This document shows positions 8,707 through 16,939 of a stretch of DNA of 64,000 nt, piece after piece. Made by a program: the position numbers and the translations under genes. The notes under the pieces were generated by a model that worked only from the letters and a program-made list of their open reading frames with translations, did not search any database and was not told the DNA's origin. The stretch spans positions 3,971,501-4,035,500 of the forward strand of contig NZ_CP009048.1 of the NCBI RefSeq assembly GCF_000746525.1, read 5' to 3'. Origin of the DNA: Pseudomonas alkylphenolica. Lineage in GTDB: Bacteria; Pseudomonadota; Gammaproteobacteria; Pseudomonadales; Pseudomonadaceae. How positions within the stretch are numbered: position 1 is the first letter of the stretch; each line of letters begins with the position of its first letter.

Positions 8707-9672
8707 ATGTCCTCCTCCACCTCCTTGGCCAGCGCTTTGGGCAACGGCCTGCGCAAGCTGGTTGGCAAACCGGCCAGGCCCAGTGGCTACCGCATGTTCG
8801 ACGTCCAGCTCAAGGCAATCATTCGCCTGAGCCCATCGCTCACCCGCTTTGTTTTCAGCGGTGACGACGTCGCGCAAATGCACACCCTGGCCGCCGACCA
8901 GCGCATCAAGATTTTCTTTCCCGGCGCCAACGGCCAGCCACCGCAATTGCCCAAGCAAGGCTCCTGGCAAGAAGCCCGGCGTGGCCTGGATGCCCAGAGC
9001 AGCCCGCCGATGCGTACCTACACCATCCGCGCCCTGCGGCGTGAGGCGCTGGAGGTGGATGTCGACTTTGTCCTGCATGGCGTCAACGGCCCCGCCTCGG
9101 CTTGGGCGACCCAGGCCTGCATCGGTGACCGCCTGCAGATGGTCGCGCCCAATCTGGCCTTCGCTGGCGACCCCGGTGGTTACGAATGGCGACCGCCCAA
9201 GGACCTGCGCACCTTGCTGCTGGTCGGAGACGAAACCGCCCTGCCCGCCATTGCCGGCATTCTCGAACAAATGGTCCTGGACTATCCCAACGTACAGACG
9301 CAGGCATTCATTGAAGTGCCCGGCGAACAGGATTGTCTTGATTTGACCAGCAGCGCGGCGACTGAGCTGCACTGGCTACCGCGCGACGTGCTCAACGGTG
9401 AGCATGGCGATGCGATGATTCATGCCGTGCGCGAACTGGCACGACTGCCTCGTAGACAGCTCGGCAAAACCGATGCGCTTGAGGATGTCGACATCGACCA
9501 GCAGATTCTCTGGGAGCGTGGACTACCCGGCGATGGTGAGTTCCATGCCTGGATTGCCGGTGAGTCTGCTGCAGTGATGGGTATCCGCCGCTTCCTGGTC
9601 CAGGAACGGGGGCTGGACCGCAAGACATTGACCTTGATGGGCTACTGGCGCGCTGGGCGTTCGTTCGATTGA
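8707..9672 (+). CDS. Siderophore-interacting protein, FAD-dependent ferric-siderophore reductase (ViuB/YqjH type)
   Basis: 321 residues. The family's FAD-binding motif appears as MRTYTIRAL (about residue 102), followed by the SIP domain segments LLLVGDETALPAIAGIL and HAWIAGESAAVMGIRRFLV. The last is the NAD(P)H-binding region typical of the family. The expected activity is reduction of Fe3+ in a ferric siderophore, releasing Fe2+ in the cytoplasm. An insertion rich in Arg/Asp between the two C-terminal motifs (about residues 240-270) is within family variation. It is divergent from pvdP and convergent with pvdH, with a PvdS-like box upstream. Its actual substrate, pyoverdine or another siderophore, is not shown by the sequence. 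Confidence 0.88.
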   Translation: MSSSTSLASALGNGLRKLVGKPARPSGYRMFDVQLKAIIRLSPSLTRFVFSGDDVAQMHTLAADQRIKIFFPGANGQPPQLPKQGSWQEARRGLDAQSSPPMRTYTIRALRREALEVDVDFVLHGVNGPASAWATQACIGDRLQMVAPNLAFAGDPGGYEWRPPKDLRTLLLVGDETALPAIAGILEQMVLDYPNVQTQAFIEVPGEQDCLDLTSSAATELHWLPRDVLNGEHGDAMIHAVRELARLPRRQLGKTDALEDVDIDQQILWERGLPGDGEFHAWIAGESAAVMGIRRFLVQERGLDRKTLTLMGYWRAGRSFD

Positions 9673-9679
9673 AGCGCTG

Positions 9680-9760
9680 ATCGCGGGGCAAGCCCGCTCC
9701 CACAGGGGTTGTGTGATCTCTGTGGGAGCGGCGGTGCGACGATTCGACTTGCCCCGCGAT
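9680..9760. repeat. REP-like inverted repeat pair, copy 2 (one arm expanded)
   Basis: The first arm (9680-9703) is the standard 24-bp unit. The second arm (9722-9760) keeps both ends of the unit but carries an expanded, altered centre (GCGGTGCGACGATTCGAC), so the hairpin is imperfect. It lies between the convergent SIP gene and pvdH. Confidence 0.75.
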
Positions 9761-9767
9761 CGCGCCT

Positions 9768-11180
9768 TCAGCAGCTGGCCACAGCCGCAGCCAGCGCCCG
9801 CCCGAACCGCGCAGCCACTTCATCGATCTGCTCGGCAGTGATCACCAGAGGCGGCAGGAAGCGCACAACAGCGCCCTGACGCCCTCCCAACTCAAGAATC
9901 AGACCACGCTTGAGGCACTCACGCTGAACCAGCGGTGCCAACTGCGGGCACGCACCCGGGTGGCCCAGGGCATCCTTGGCACCTGCCGGATCAACCAGCT
10001 CGACGCCGAGCATCAGGCCACGGCCACGAATATCGCCCAGTTGCGCAAAGTCCTTCTGCAGATGGCGCAGATGCCCGCTCAGGCGCTCGCCCATTGCCTG
10101 GACATGGGCACACAGATCGTGATCCTTGATGTACTTCATCACCGCCGAACCTGCTGCCATGGCCATCTGGTTGCCGCGGAACGTCCCGGCATGCGCTCCC
10201 GGCTGCCAGGTATCCAGCCACTGGCGATAAACCACCACTGCCAGGGGCAGGCTGCCACCAATGGCTTTGGACATCACCACCACATCGGGAACGATGCCCG
10301 CATGTTCGAAGGCAAACATCTTGCCGGTACGCGCAAACCCACTCTGGATCTCATCGACGATCAAGGCCACACCGGCCTTCTCGGTAATCCGCCGCACGCC
10401 GCGCAGCCATTCCAGATCCGCCGGAATCACCCCGCCTTCGCCTTGCACCGCCTCGACGATGACCGCGGCCGGCAATTGCACACCGCCTTCCGGGTCGGTC
10501 AGCAGGTTCTCCAGATAATGCAGGTTGACCTTGACCCCTGCCTCGCCGCCCAGACCGAACGGGCAACGGTAGTCGTAGGGATACGGCAGAAACTGCACGC
10601 CATTGCTCAGCAGCCCGGCCAACGGTTTTTTTGGTGCCAGGCTGCCCATCAGGCTCAAAGCTCCCTGGGACATACCGTGGTAGCCCCCCTGGAACGACAA
10701 CACGGTGGTGCGTCCGGTCGCGGTGCGCACCAGCTTCAGGGCCGCCTCCACTGCATCGGTACCGGTCGGCCCGCAGAACTGGATCTTCGCTTCGTCACGC
10801 AACGCCTGCGGCAACAGGCCGAACAGGTCCTGGACGAACTGGTCCTTGACTGGTGTAGTGAGGTCGAGGGTGTGCAAGGGCAGTTCGTCGGCCAGCACCT
10901 GCTGGATCGCCTCGATCACCACCGGGTGGTTATGGCCCAGCGCCAGAGTCCCGGCCCCGGCCAGGCAGTCAATGAACTGACGCCCTTCAACATCTTCGAC
11001 ATACAGGCCACGGGCCTTTTTCAGCGCCAGGGGAATGCGTCGCGGGTAACTGCGGGCATTGGACTCTTGCTGCTTTTGCCGGGCCAGCAAGGGCGACTCT
11101 TCGAAGCGATAAAGCGTTTCGGCAGCGGCCACGTCCGAAGACTCCGGCAGCGGCTGGGCAAGGCTGATAGCGACTGACAT
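9768..11180 (-). CDS. pvdH: L-2,4-diaminobutyrate:2-oxoglutarate aminotransferase PvdH
   Basis: 470 residues from the ATG at 11180, which has a GAGGG ribosome site; an in-frame start at 11219 lacks family support. A class III PLP-dependent aminotransferase: the substrate/PLP region reads FCGPTGTDAVEAALKL, the Asp of VDEIQSGFARTGK contacts the PLP ring nitrogen, and the Schiff-base Lys is in VMSKAIGGSLPLAV. It makes L-2,4-diaminobutyrate from aspartate semialdehyde with glutamate as amino donor. That amino acid is the one loaded by the third PvdL module, which gives the chromophore. It stands alone behind an exact PvdS box. Confidence 0.93.
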   Translation of the reverse strand: MSVAISLAQPLPESSDVAAAETLYRFEESPLLARQKQQESNARSYPRRIPLALKKARGLYVEDVEGRQFIDCLAGAGTLALGHNHPVVIEAIQQVLADELPLHTLDLTTPVKDQFVQDLFGLLPQALRDEAKIQFCGPTGTDAVEAALKLVRTATGRTTVLSFQGGYHGMSQGALSLMGSLAPKKPLAGLLSNGVQFLPYPYDYRCPFGLGGEAGVKVNLHYLENLLTDPEGGVQLPAAVIVEAVQGEGGVIPADLEWLRGVRRITEKAGVALIVDEIQSGFARTGKMFAFEHAGIVPDVVVMSKAIGGSLPLAVVVYRQWLDTWQPGAHAGTFRGNQMAMAAGSAVMKYIKDHDLCAHVQAMGERLSGHLRHLQKDFAQLGDIRGRGLMLGVELVDPAGAKDALGHPGACPQLAPLVQRECLKRGLILELGGRQGAVVRFLPPLVITAEQIDEVAARFGRALAAAVASC

Positions 11181-11262
11181 CTGGGGAAACCCTCGCAAGC
11201 AAGCGGATGTGCCCGTCACGCGCCTGTCACCAGATGTGTGTCGGGTTGATATCGCTTGAAAA

Positions 11263-11286
11263 ACGCTTCAGCGCCTTGCGGATTTA
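11263..11286 (-). promoter_or_regulatory. Iron-starvation (PvdS) box of pvdH
   Basis: Read on the minus strand: TAAAT (11286-11282), 16-nt spacer, CGT (11265-11263). Exact match, 82 bp before the pvdH ATG. Confidence 0.85.
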
Positions 11287-11303
11287 GCCGATGCGATTTT
11301 TTA

Positions 11304-11367
11304 ATCGCGGGGCAAGCCCGCTCCCACAGGCAACCTTTAGCCGGTGGGAGCGGGCTTGCCCCGCGAT
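11304..11367. repeat. REP-like inverted repeat pair, copy 3
   Basis: Standard units at 11304-11327 and, inverted, 11344-11367. They lie between the 3' end of the sensor-kinase gene and the pvdH promoter, so they can insulate pvdH from transcription coming out of the dsb regulator operon. Confidence 0.85.
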
Positions 11368-11370
11368 CAA

Positions 11371-12693
11371 CTACTGCGCACGTAAAGGGATATGCAAGAA
11401 CACCCGCAGACCATCGTTGCGGCTGTCGAAGCGCAAGGAACCGGCACAGCGCTGGACGATGGCCTGGACAATCGCCAACCCCAGCCCGCAACCGCCGCTC
11501 TGGCCATTGCGCCAGAATCGCTCGGTAAGGTGTTCAAGGTCCTGCTCGACGATACCCGGGCCGTGGTCACGCACCAGGAAGGCCACCTGGCCCTTATCCA
11601 TCTGCACCGCCAGTTCCACCGGCGCCGGGCCACGGGTGTGGCGCAAGGCGTTGTCCAGCAGGTTGCGCAAAGCGGTCACGGCCAGTGGCGAAGGCATACC
11701 AAGGTAGGCCTGGGCGGCCTCCGGCGCCAATTGCAGGTCAATGCGCTGCGAATCACCGAGCCCGGTGTCCTGGATCGCCTGGCGAGCCACTTGTTCGGCG
11801 CTGCACTGCACCCCGTCCTCAAACGACAGGCTGCCTTCAACCCGCGCCAGCAGCAGCAACTGTTCCAGGGTCCGGTGCAAGCGGTCAGCACCCTGCTCGG
11901 CGTGCTCCAGGGCCTGCTCACGAACCGCGCCATCGGTCATTCGGGCCACCTGCAGGTGAGTCTTGATGGCGGTCAGCGGCGTGCGCAACTCATGGGCGGC
12001 GTCATCGGTCAGGCGCCGTTCGCGTTCGATCGTCTGGGCAATGCGCAAGAACAGCTGGTTCTGGGTATCCAGCAGCGGTTGCAATTCGCTGGGCAAGGCG
12101 CGTACTTGCAACGGTTCAAGGGCATCAGGGCTACGCCGACGCAGGGCATCACGCATGCGGTTGAGCGGTGCCAGGCCCTTGCCGATACCGATCCAGAGCA
12201 ACCCAAGGGTGCCAAGCAAGGCGACAAACACCGGCGCCGAAGCCGCCAACAAAATCGAGCGATTCAGCGCCTCACGCTCCTGGTGACGGTCAGCAGTGGT
12301 GATACGGACATCACCGCGGTAATAGGTAAACGTGCGCCAGCGCGCGCCCTCGATAGTCTGGTCGCGAAAACCACTGCGATCGTCGTCGAGGGTGTGTCCC
12401 TGACTATGGTTGCGGGCAATGATCTCACCACGTAATGAGCTGACCTGACAGGCCATGCCATCCGGCACGCTGAGCTGGTCGGCACTCAGCTTTGTGCCCT
12501 CGCCCTTGGCCGTCAGTGGCTGCGGCAACTGATCGATCAGGCCGGCAACCATACGCGCCGAAGCCACCAGACGCTGATCGAGGGAAAACATCATCTGATA
12601 GCGCAGGTCGCGCAGCATCCAGGCCGCCGCCAGGGCCCAGATGAGCACGAAGGCGGTGCCGAGGATCAGTGTCAGGCGTACACGCAGGCTCAT
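11371..12693 (-). CDS. Two-component sensor histidine kinase of the dsb module (DsbS-like)
   Basis: 440 residues with two membrane helices (about 8-28 and 145-170) around a periplasmic sensor loop of roughly 115 residues. The phospho-accepting His234 lies in DDAAHELRTPLTAIKTH. The N box LLDNALRHT, G1 VRDHGPGI and G2 GGCGLGLAIV are all intact. The start ATG overlaps the stop of the response-regulator gene by 4 bp (ATGA), so the pair is co-translated. It is divergent from dsbD. I recall the corresponding P. aeruginosa pair beside dsbD2-dsbG being described as copper-responsive DsbRS; that this protein senses copper is inference from position. Confidence 0.88.
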   Translation of the reverse strand: MSLRVRLTLILGTAFVLIWALAAAWMLRDLRYQMMFSLDQRLVASARMVAGLIDQLPQPLTAKGEGTKLSADQLSVPDGMACQVSSLRGEIIARNHSQGHTLDDDRSGFRDQTIEGARWRTFTYYRGDVRITTADRHQEREALNRSILLAASAPVFVALLGTLGLLWIGIGKGLAPLNRMRDALRRRSPDALEPLQVRALPSELQPLLDTQNQLFLRIAQTIERERRLTDDAAHELRTPLTAIKTHLQVARMTDGAVREQALEHAEQGADRLHRTLEQLLLLARVEGSLSFEDGVQCSAEQVARQAIQDTGLGDSQRIDLQLAPEAAQAYLGMPSPLAVTALRNLLDNALRHTRGPAPVELAVQMDKGQVAFLVRDHGPGIVEQDLEHLTERFWRNGQSGGCGLGLAIVQAIVQRCAGSLRFDSRNDGLRVFLHIPLRAQ

Positions 12694-13373
12694 GGCTGCT
12701 CGACCTCCGGCAACTGCGCCGGCCCCAGGCGATAACCCAGGCCGCGTACGGTTTCGACGATGCCATTGCCCAATTTGCGGCGCAGGTGATGAATGTGCAC
12801 GTTCAAGGCGTTGCTCTCGACCTCGTCACCAAAGCCGTAGACGCTGTCCTTGAGCTGCTCGCTGGACAGCACCCGGCCACGGTTGTGCAACAGCGCCTGC
12901 AACAGCGCCTGCTCGCGTCGTGACAGGTCGACCGGCGTACCTCCCAAGCAGGTTTCGCGACTGCTGGGGTCGTAGCTGAGCGGGCCGTGCTCGATGATAT
13001 TGACCGCGCGCCCGGCCGAGCGGCGCAACAGGGTATGCAGACGCGCAGCCAGCTCGCGCAGGTCGAAGGGTTTTAGCAGGTAATCGTCGGCACCGGCCTG
13101 CAGGCCGTCGACCCGGTCAGTGACTGCGTCGCGGGCAGTGAGCACCAGCACCGGCAGGCTCTCGCCCTGCTGACGCAGACGCTGCAGCAGTTTGAGACCG
13201 TCTTCGTCGGGCAAGCCCAGGTCCAGCACCATGACATCGAAGGCTGCAGCCTGGAGCATGGCCTGGGCCGCAGCCGCCGTGGCGACCCTGTCCACGGTCA
13301 TGCCCTGGGCAGTCAACCCCGCGGCGATACCGCTGGCAATCAGGTCGTCATCCTCGCAGAGCAGTACGTGCAT
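12690..13373 (-). CDS. OmpR-family response regulator of the dsb module (DsbR-like)
   Basis: 227 residues. The receiver domain has the acidic pocket E7-D8-D9, phospho-acceptor Asp51 in MVLDLGLPDEDG, Thr79 and Lys101 in LLKPFD. The winged-helix DNA-binding domain ends in NALNVHIHHLRRKLG...IVETVRGLGYRLG, closest in style to QseB/PmrA regulators. It is encoded divergently from dsbD with a 172-bp gap that contains a PmrA-box-like direct repeat (13482-13498), the likely operator for dsbD-tlpA-dsbG and for autoregulation. Confidence 0.9.
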   Translation of the reverse strand: MHVLLCEDDDLIASGIAAGLTAQGMTVDRVATAAAAQAMLQAAAFDVMVLDLGLPDEDGLKLLQRLRQQGESLPVLVLTARDAVTDRVDGLQAGADDYLLKPFDLRELAARLHTLLRRSAGRAVNIIEHGPLSYDPSSRETCLGGTPVDLSRREQALLQALLHNRGRVLSSEQLKDSVYGFGDEVESNALNVHIHHLRRKLGNGIVETVRGLGYRLGPAQLPEVEQP

Positions 13374-13481
13374 GGTCGGTCTCGATGCTAAAAGTGGCAG
13401 TGAAGCGCAGGCGGATTAACTCAGGATTATGCCGCGCCAGCAGCGGATCGTCGCGGTCCGGGCGACAATCGACGCTTATGG

Positions 13482-13498
13482 GTTAACACTCGGTTAAT
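13482..13498 (+). promoter_or_regulatory. Direct-repeat operator candidate for the OmpR-type regulator
   Basis: GTTAAC at 13482-13487 and GTTAAT at 13493-13498 repeat with an 11-bp period (one helical turn). This is the layout of PmrA/QseB-type sites (TTAA-N7-TTAA). It sits 47 bp before the dsbD ATG in the divergent regulator/dsbD gap. Confidence 0.6.
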
Positions 13499-13545
13499 CG
13501 CGCTCGGCCAGGATCGGGCACTTATCGCACTACCAAGGCTTTGAG

Positions 13546-15258
13546 ATGCGCACGTTACTAATTGCCCTGATGCTCCTGTTCAGCAGCCTGACCCAGGCCA
13601 ACCCCTTTGCCCAAAGCGACTTTCTGCCGGTGGACAAGGCGTTCGTGTTCAGCAGCGAGCGCCTGGATTCCGGGCAGATGCGCCTGCACTGGAAAATCAC
13701 CGATGGTTACTATCTTTACCAGAAGCGCCTGAAGTTCGACGGCCTGCCCGTCGAGCAGCAGCCCGCCTTGCCAGAGGCCTTGCCCCATCAGGACGAGTTC
13801 TTCGGCGAGACCCTGGTATATCGCGGCGAACTTGAACTGATCCTGCCCGCCTCCGCCACAGGCCAGTTGCGCATGGGCTGGCAAGGCTGTGCCGATGCCG
13901 GCTTGTGCTATCCACCGCAGACCAATCTGGTCAGCCTGAGCAGCGCCGCTGTCGATGAGCAAGAACAAGCCAGCGATCAGGCCCTGGCCGGTGGCCTGCA
14001 ACAGTCGGGCCTGGCCTGGAGCCTGCTGGCCTTTTTGGGCCTGGGCCTGTTGCTGGCCTTTACCCCCTGCTCGTTGCCGATGCTGCCGATTCTTGCCGGG
14101 CTGGTCCTCGGTAATGGCGTGAGTACCCGCCGTGGCTGGGCACTGGCCAGCGTCTACGTATTGAGTATGGCGCTGGTGTACGCCGCCCTCGGGGTGATTG
14201 CCGCGTTGCTAGGGGGAAGCCTTCAGGCCTGGTTGCAACAACCCTGGTTGCTCGGCAGCCTGGCCGGCCTGTTTGTGTTGCTGGCCTTGCCGATGTTCGG
14301 TGCTTTCGAGCTGCAGTTGCCGGCCTGGTTGCGTGATCGCCTGGAACGCGCCGGCCACGGTACCCGCGGCGGCAACCTGTATGGCGCAGCCTTGCTCGGT
14401 GCACTCTCGGGGCTGTTGATGGGCCCGTGCATGACCGCGCCCCTGGCCGGCGCCCTGCTGTACATCGCCCAGAGCGGCAATGCCGTGCACGGCGGGTTGG
14501 TGCTGTTCACTCTCGGCATCGGCATGGGCTTGCCGCTGTTGCTGCTGGTGACCCTGGGCAATCGCTACCTGCCGCGCCCCGGCCCGTGGATGAACCTGGT
14601 CAAGGGTCTGTTCGGCTTCGTGTTCCTGGCCATGGCCCTGTATACCCTGCGCACCGTGCTGGAGCCTTCGCTGTGGCTGGGCCTGGCCGGCGCCTGGCTG
14701 ATCGCCCTGGCCTGGGCGGCATGGCCTGCGTTGCATGGCTTGCGGCCAATCCGCGCGTTGCCGCTGCTGCTGGGCTTCTGGGGCAGCCTGCTGGTGATCG
14801 GTGCCGCCGCCGGTGGCGACGACCCCTGGCAACCGCTGCAGCCCTTCCGCGCCGGTAGCGGCGAGGTTGTTGCCAGCGCTGTCCACAGCGATGCCTTCAT
14901 CACCGTCAGCCAGCCGGCTGACCTGCAACGCGAGCTGGACACCGCCAAGGCCCAGGGGCAGTGGGTGATGCTCGACTACTACGCTGACTGGTGCGTGTCG
15001 TGCAAGGTCATGGAGAAACAGGTATTCGCCCGCGCCGATGTGCTGGCCGCGCTGAACGGCGTACGCTTGCTACGCCTGGATGTCACCGCCGATGCGCCCT
15101 CCAGCCGCGAATTGCTGCAGCGTTACCAGGTGCCCGGCCCGCCCAGCCTGATCTGGATCGGCCCGGAGGGCAACGAGCGCCGCAGCCGACGCATCACCGG
15201 TGAAATCGATGCGAAGAACTTCCTCGAACAGTGGGCCCAGATCCGGAGTCAAGGCTGA
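13546..15258 (+). CDS. dsbD: Thiol:disulfide interchange protein DsbD
   Basis: 570 residues. A signal peptide ends near residue 18 (SLTQA). The periplasmic alpha domain has the Cys115/Cys121 pair (GCADAGLC). Eight or so membrane helices follow with one conserved Cys in TPCSLPMLPILAG (Cys175) and a second in GPCMTAPLAGAL. The C-terminal thioredoxin domain has C483-V-S-C486 in ADWCVSCK. All redox Cys pairs are present, so it should carry electrons from cytoplasmic thioredoxin to periplasmic partners such as the TlpA-like protein and DsbG that follow. It is the first gene of the operon; its stop overlaps the next ATG (TGATG). It is probably a second DsbD paralogue (DsbD2 type), because pseudomonads usually carry another. 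Confidence 0.92.
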   Translation: MRTLLIALMLLFSSLTQANPFAQSDFLPVDKAFVFSSERLDSGQMRLHWKITDGYYLYQKRLKFDGLPVEQQPALPEALPHQDEFFGETLVYRGELELILPASATGQLRMGWQGCADAGLCYPPQTNLVSLSSAAVDEQEQASDQALAGGLQQSGLAWSLLAFLGLGLLLAFTPCSLPMLPILAGLVLGNGVSTRRGWALASVYVLSMALVYAALGVIAALLGGSLQAWLQQPWLLGSLAGLFVLLALPMFGAFELQLPAWLRDRLERAGHGTRGGNLYGAALLGALSGLLMGPCMTAPLAGALLYIAQSGNAVHGGLVLFTLGIGMGLPLLLLVTLGNRYLPRPGPWMNLVKGLFGFVFLAMALYTLRTVLEPSLWLGLAGAWLIALAWAAWPALHGLRPIRALPLLLGFWGSLLVIGAAAGGDDPWQPLQPFRAGSGEVVASAVHSDAFITVSQPADLQRELDTAKAQGQWVMLDYYADWCVSCKVMEKQVFARADVLAALNGVRLLRLDVTADAPSSRELLQRYQVPGPPSLIWIGPEGNERRSRRITGEIDAKNFLEQWAQIRSQG

Positions 15259-16115
15259 TGCTGACGGTAAACCTCGGGCCGCTGACCATGGCCGTCGATC
15301 ATCTGTTGCTACTCTGCGCGCTGGCTTTGGCCACCCTGGTCGGCTGGCGCGTGGCCAAACGCGGTGACGACAACCCTGAATCGGTGCTGTTCGGCCTGTT
15401 CCTGCTGGGCCTGCTGGGGGCACGCCTGGGGTTCGTGCTCAGCTATTGGCCGATGTACCGCGATGATCCACTGCAGATTGTCGACCTGCGCGACGGCGGT
15501 TTTCTGCTCTGGCCGGGTTTGCTGGTGGTGGCCATCGGTGCGTTGTGGCAAGGCTGGCGCCGCTCGAGCTTGCGCCGTCCGCTGGGCTGGGGCCTGTTCA
15601 GCGGTGTACTGTTCTGGCTACTCGGCAGCCTGGCCAGCCATCTCTATGAACAAGGCACGCAATTACCGGAGATGAGCCTGCACAAGGCCGACGGTCAGGC
15701 CGTGCAACTGACTTCCTACCGAGGCCGGCCACTGGTCATCAACCTCTGGGCCACCTGGTGCCCGCCGTGTCGCCGGGAAATGCCGGTGTTGCAACAGGCA
15801 CAACACGAACACCCGGACATCACCTTCCTGTTCGTCAACCAGGGCGAAACCCCGCAGACGGTCAGCACCTTTCTCGCCACCACCGGGCTGAACCTGTCCC
15901 ACGTGCTGTTTGACGGCGGTGGCCAGCTGGCCCAGCAGGTCGGCTCCATGGCCCTGCCCACGACCCTGTTCTACGACGCCGATGGCCGCCTGGTCGGCAG
16001 CCATCTGGGCGAGCTGTCGCGGGCAAGCCTGAGCCACGCCCTGGAATCCTTTGAGCGCACTCCTGCGCCCGTCGCCACCCACCCTTCAAGGAATGACACA
16101 TGCACCCTTTGCTGA
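15258..16115 (+). CDS. Membrane-anchored TlpA/DsbE-like thioredoxin with Lgt-like N-terminal membrane region
   Basis: 285 residues from the ATG at 15258, which overlaps the dsbD TGA. The first ~130 residues hold about four membrane helices. One of them (GLFLLGLLGARLGFVLSYW) resembles prolipoprotein diacylglyceryl transferase helices. The C-terminal half is a TlpA-type thioredoxin with C168-P-P-C171 in ATWCPPCRRE and a cis-Pro loop near ALPTTLFYD. The protein is probably an inner-membrane thiol reductase that takes electrons from DsbD and hands them to periplasmic substrates. The 3' end overlaps dsbG by 16 bp. The membrane part keeps too little of Lgt to be a transferase. Confidence 0.85.
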   Translation: MLTVNLGPLTMAVDHLLLLCALALATLVGWRVAKRGDDNPESVLFGLFLLGLLGARLGFVLSYWPMYRDDPLQIVDLRDGGFLLWPGLLVVAIGALWQGWRRSSLRRPLGWGLFSGVLFWLLGSLASHLYEQGTQLPEMSLHKADGQAVQLTSYRGRPLVINLWATWCPPCRREMPVLQQAQHEHPDITFLFVNQGETPQTVSTFLATTGLNLSHVLFDGGGQLAQQVGSMALPTTLFYDADGRLVGSHLGELSRASLSHALESFERTPAPVATHPSRNDTCTLC

Positions 16116-16864
16116 AACTGCCACTGACTCTGACCTTCGGCCTGCTGGCCAGCCAGGTTGCCATGGCCGAAACCCTGCCCAAGGCCGTGCAGCAAATGGA
16201 AGCCAAGGGCGTGAAGATCAAAGGCAGCTTCGATGCCCCCAACGGCCTGCGCGGTTACGCGGCCGAGTACCAGAACCGGGGTATGGCCCTGTACCTGACA
16301 CCCGATGGCAAACATGTGCTGGTCGGCAGCCTGTTCGATGAACAAGGCCAGGACCTCAGCGAAGCGCCGCTGGAGAAGCTGGTCTATGCGCCGATGTCCA
16401 AAGAGGTCTGGGCGAAGATGGAAAAGACCGCCTGGATCGCCGACGGCAAGGCCGATGCGCCACGCATTGTCTATCTGTTCAGCGACCCCAACTGCCCGTA
16501 CTGCAACATGTTCTGGCAGCAGGCACGGCCCTGGGTCGAGTCGGGCAAGGTGCAGTTGCGCCATATCATGGTCGGCATCATCCGTGAAGACAGCCCAGGC
16601 AAATCGGCGGCGCTGCTGGCCAGCAATGATCCGGTCAAGGCCCTGCTGAAACACGAGAGCGCTGGCAAGGCCAGCACGCTCAAAGCACTGGAGAAGATCC
16701 CCGCTGCCGTGCAAAGCAAGCTCGACGGCAACCAGGCATTGATGGAGGAACTGGGATTGGCGGCGACCCCGGCGATCTTCTACCTGGATGAACAGCAGCA
16801 ACTGCAAACGCAGCAAGGCGCGCCACGCCCGGAAATGCTCGGGAAGATTCTGGGTAAACGTTAA
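16100..16864 (+). CDS. dsbG: Periplasmic thiol:disulfide isomerase DsbG
   Basis: 254 residues with a signal peptide ending near residue 23 (SQVAMA). The N-terminal dimerisation domain is followed by a DsbC/G thioredoxin fold with C132-P-Y-C135 in SDPNCPYCN and a cis-Pro loop ATPAIFYL. It isomerises wrong disulfides or rescues sulfenylated cysteines and is kept reduced by DsbD. It overlaps the previous gene by 16 bp and has its own AAGGA ribosome site. It is the third gene of the dsbD operon. Confidence 0.92.
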   Translation: MHPLLKLPLTLTFGLLASQVAMAETLPKAVQQMEAKGVKIKGSFDAPNGLRGYAAEYQNRGMALYLTPDGKHVLVGSLFDEQGQDLSEAPLEKLVYAPMSKEVWAKMEKTAWIADGKADAPRIVYLFSDPNCPYCNMFWQQARPWVESGKVQLRHIMVGIIREDSPGKSAALLASNDPVKALLKHESAGKASTLKALEKIPAAVQSKLDGNQALMEELGLAATPAIFYLDEQQQLQTQQGAPRPEMLGKILGKR

Positions 16865-16907
16865 GCCACTGACAGCAGGTTGTAACACCAGCACGAGCAA
16901 GGCGTCT

Positions 16908-16939
16908 GGAGAGTACCCCTAACCGAAAAGGAACTCTCC
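16908..16939 (+). promoter_or_regulatory. Hairpin enclosing the ribosome site of the DUF417 gene
   Basis: GGAGAGT (16908-16914) can pair with ACTCTCC (16933-16939), a 7-bp perfect stem ending at the base before the ATG. The AAGGAA ribosome site is in the loop and the adjoining stem base. It could limit translation or simply be a spacer; no terminator U-run follows. Confidence 0.4.

Noticed and set aside
11371..13373. The two-component system as a pyoverdine regulator
   Set aside because: It is divergent from dsbD with a direct-repeat operator in that gap, has no PvdS or Fur site, and is separated from pvdH by a REP pair, so a role in the dsb module is better supported.
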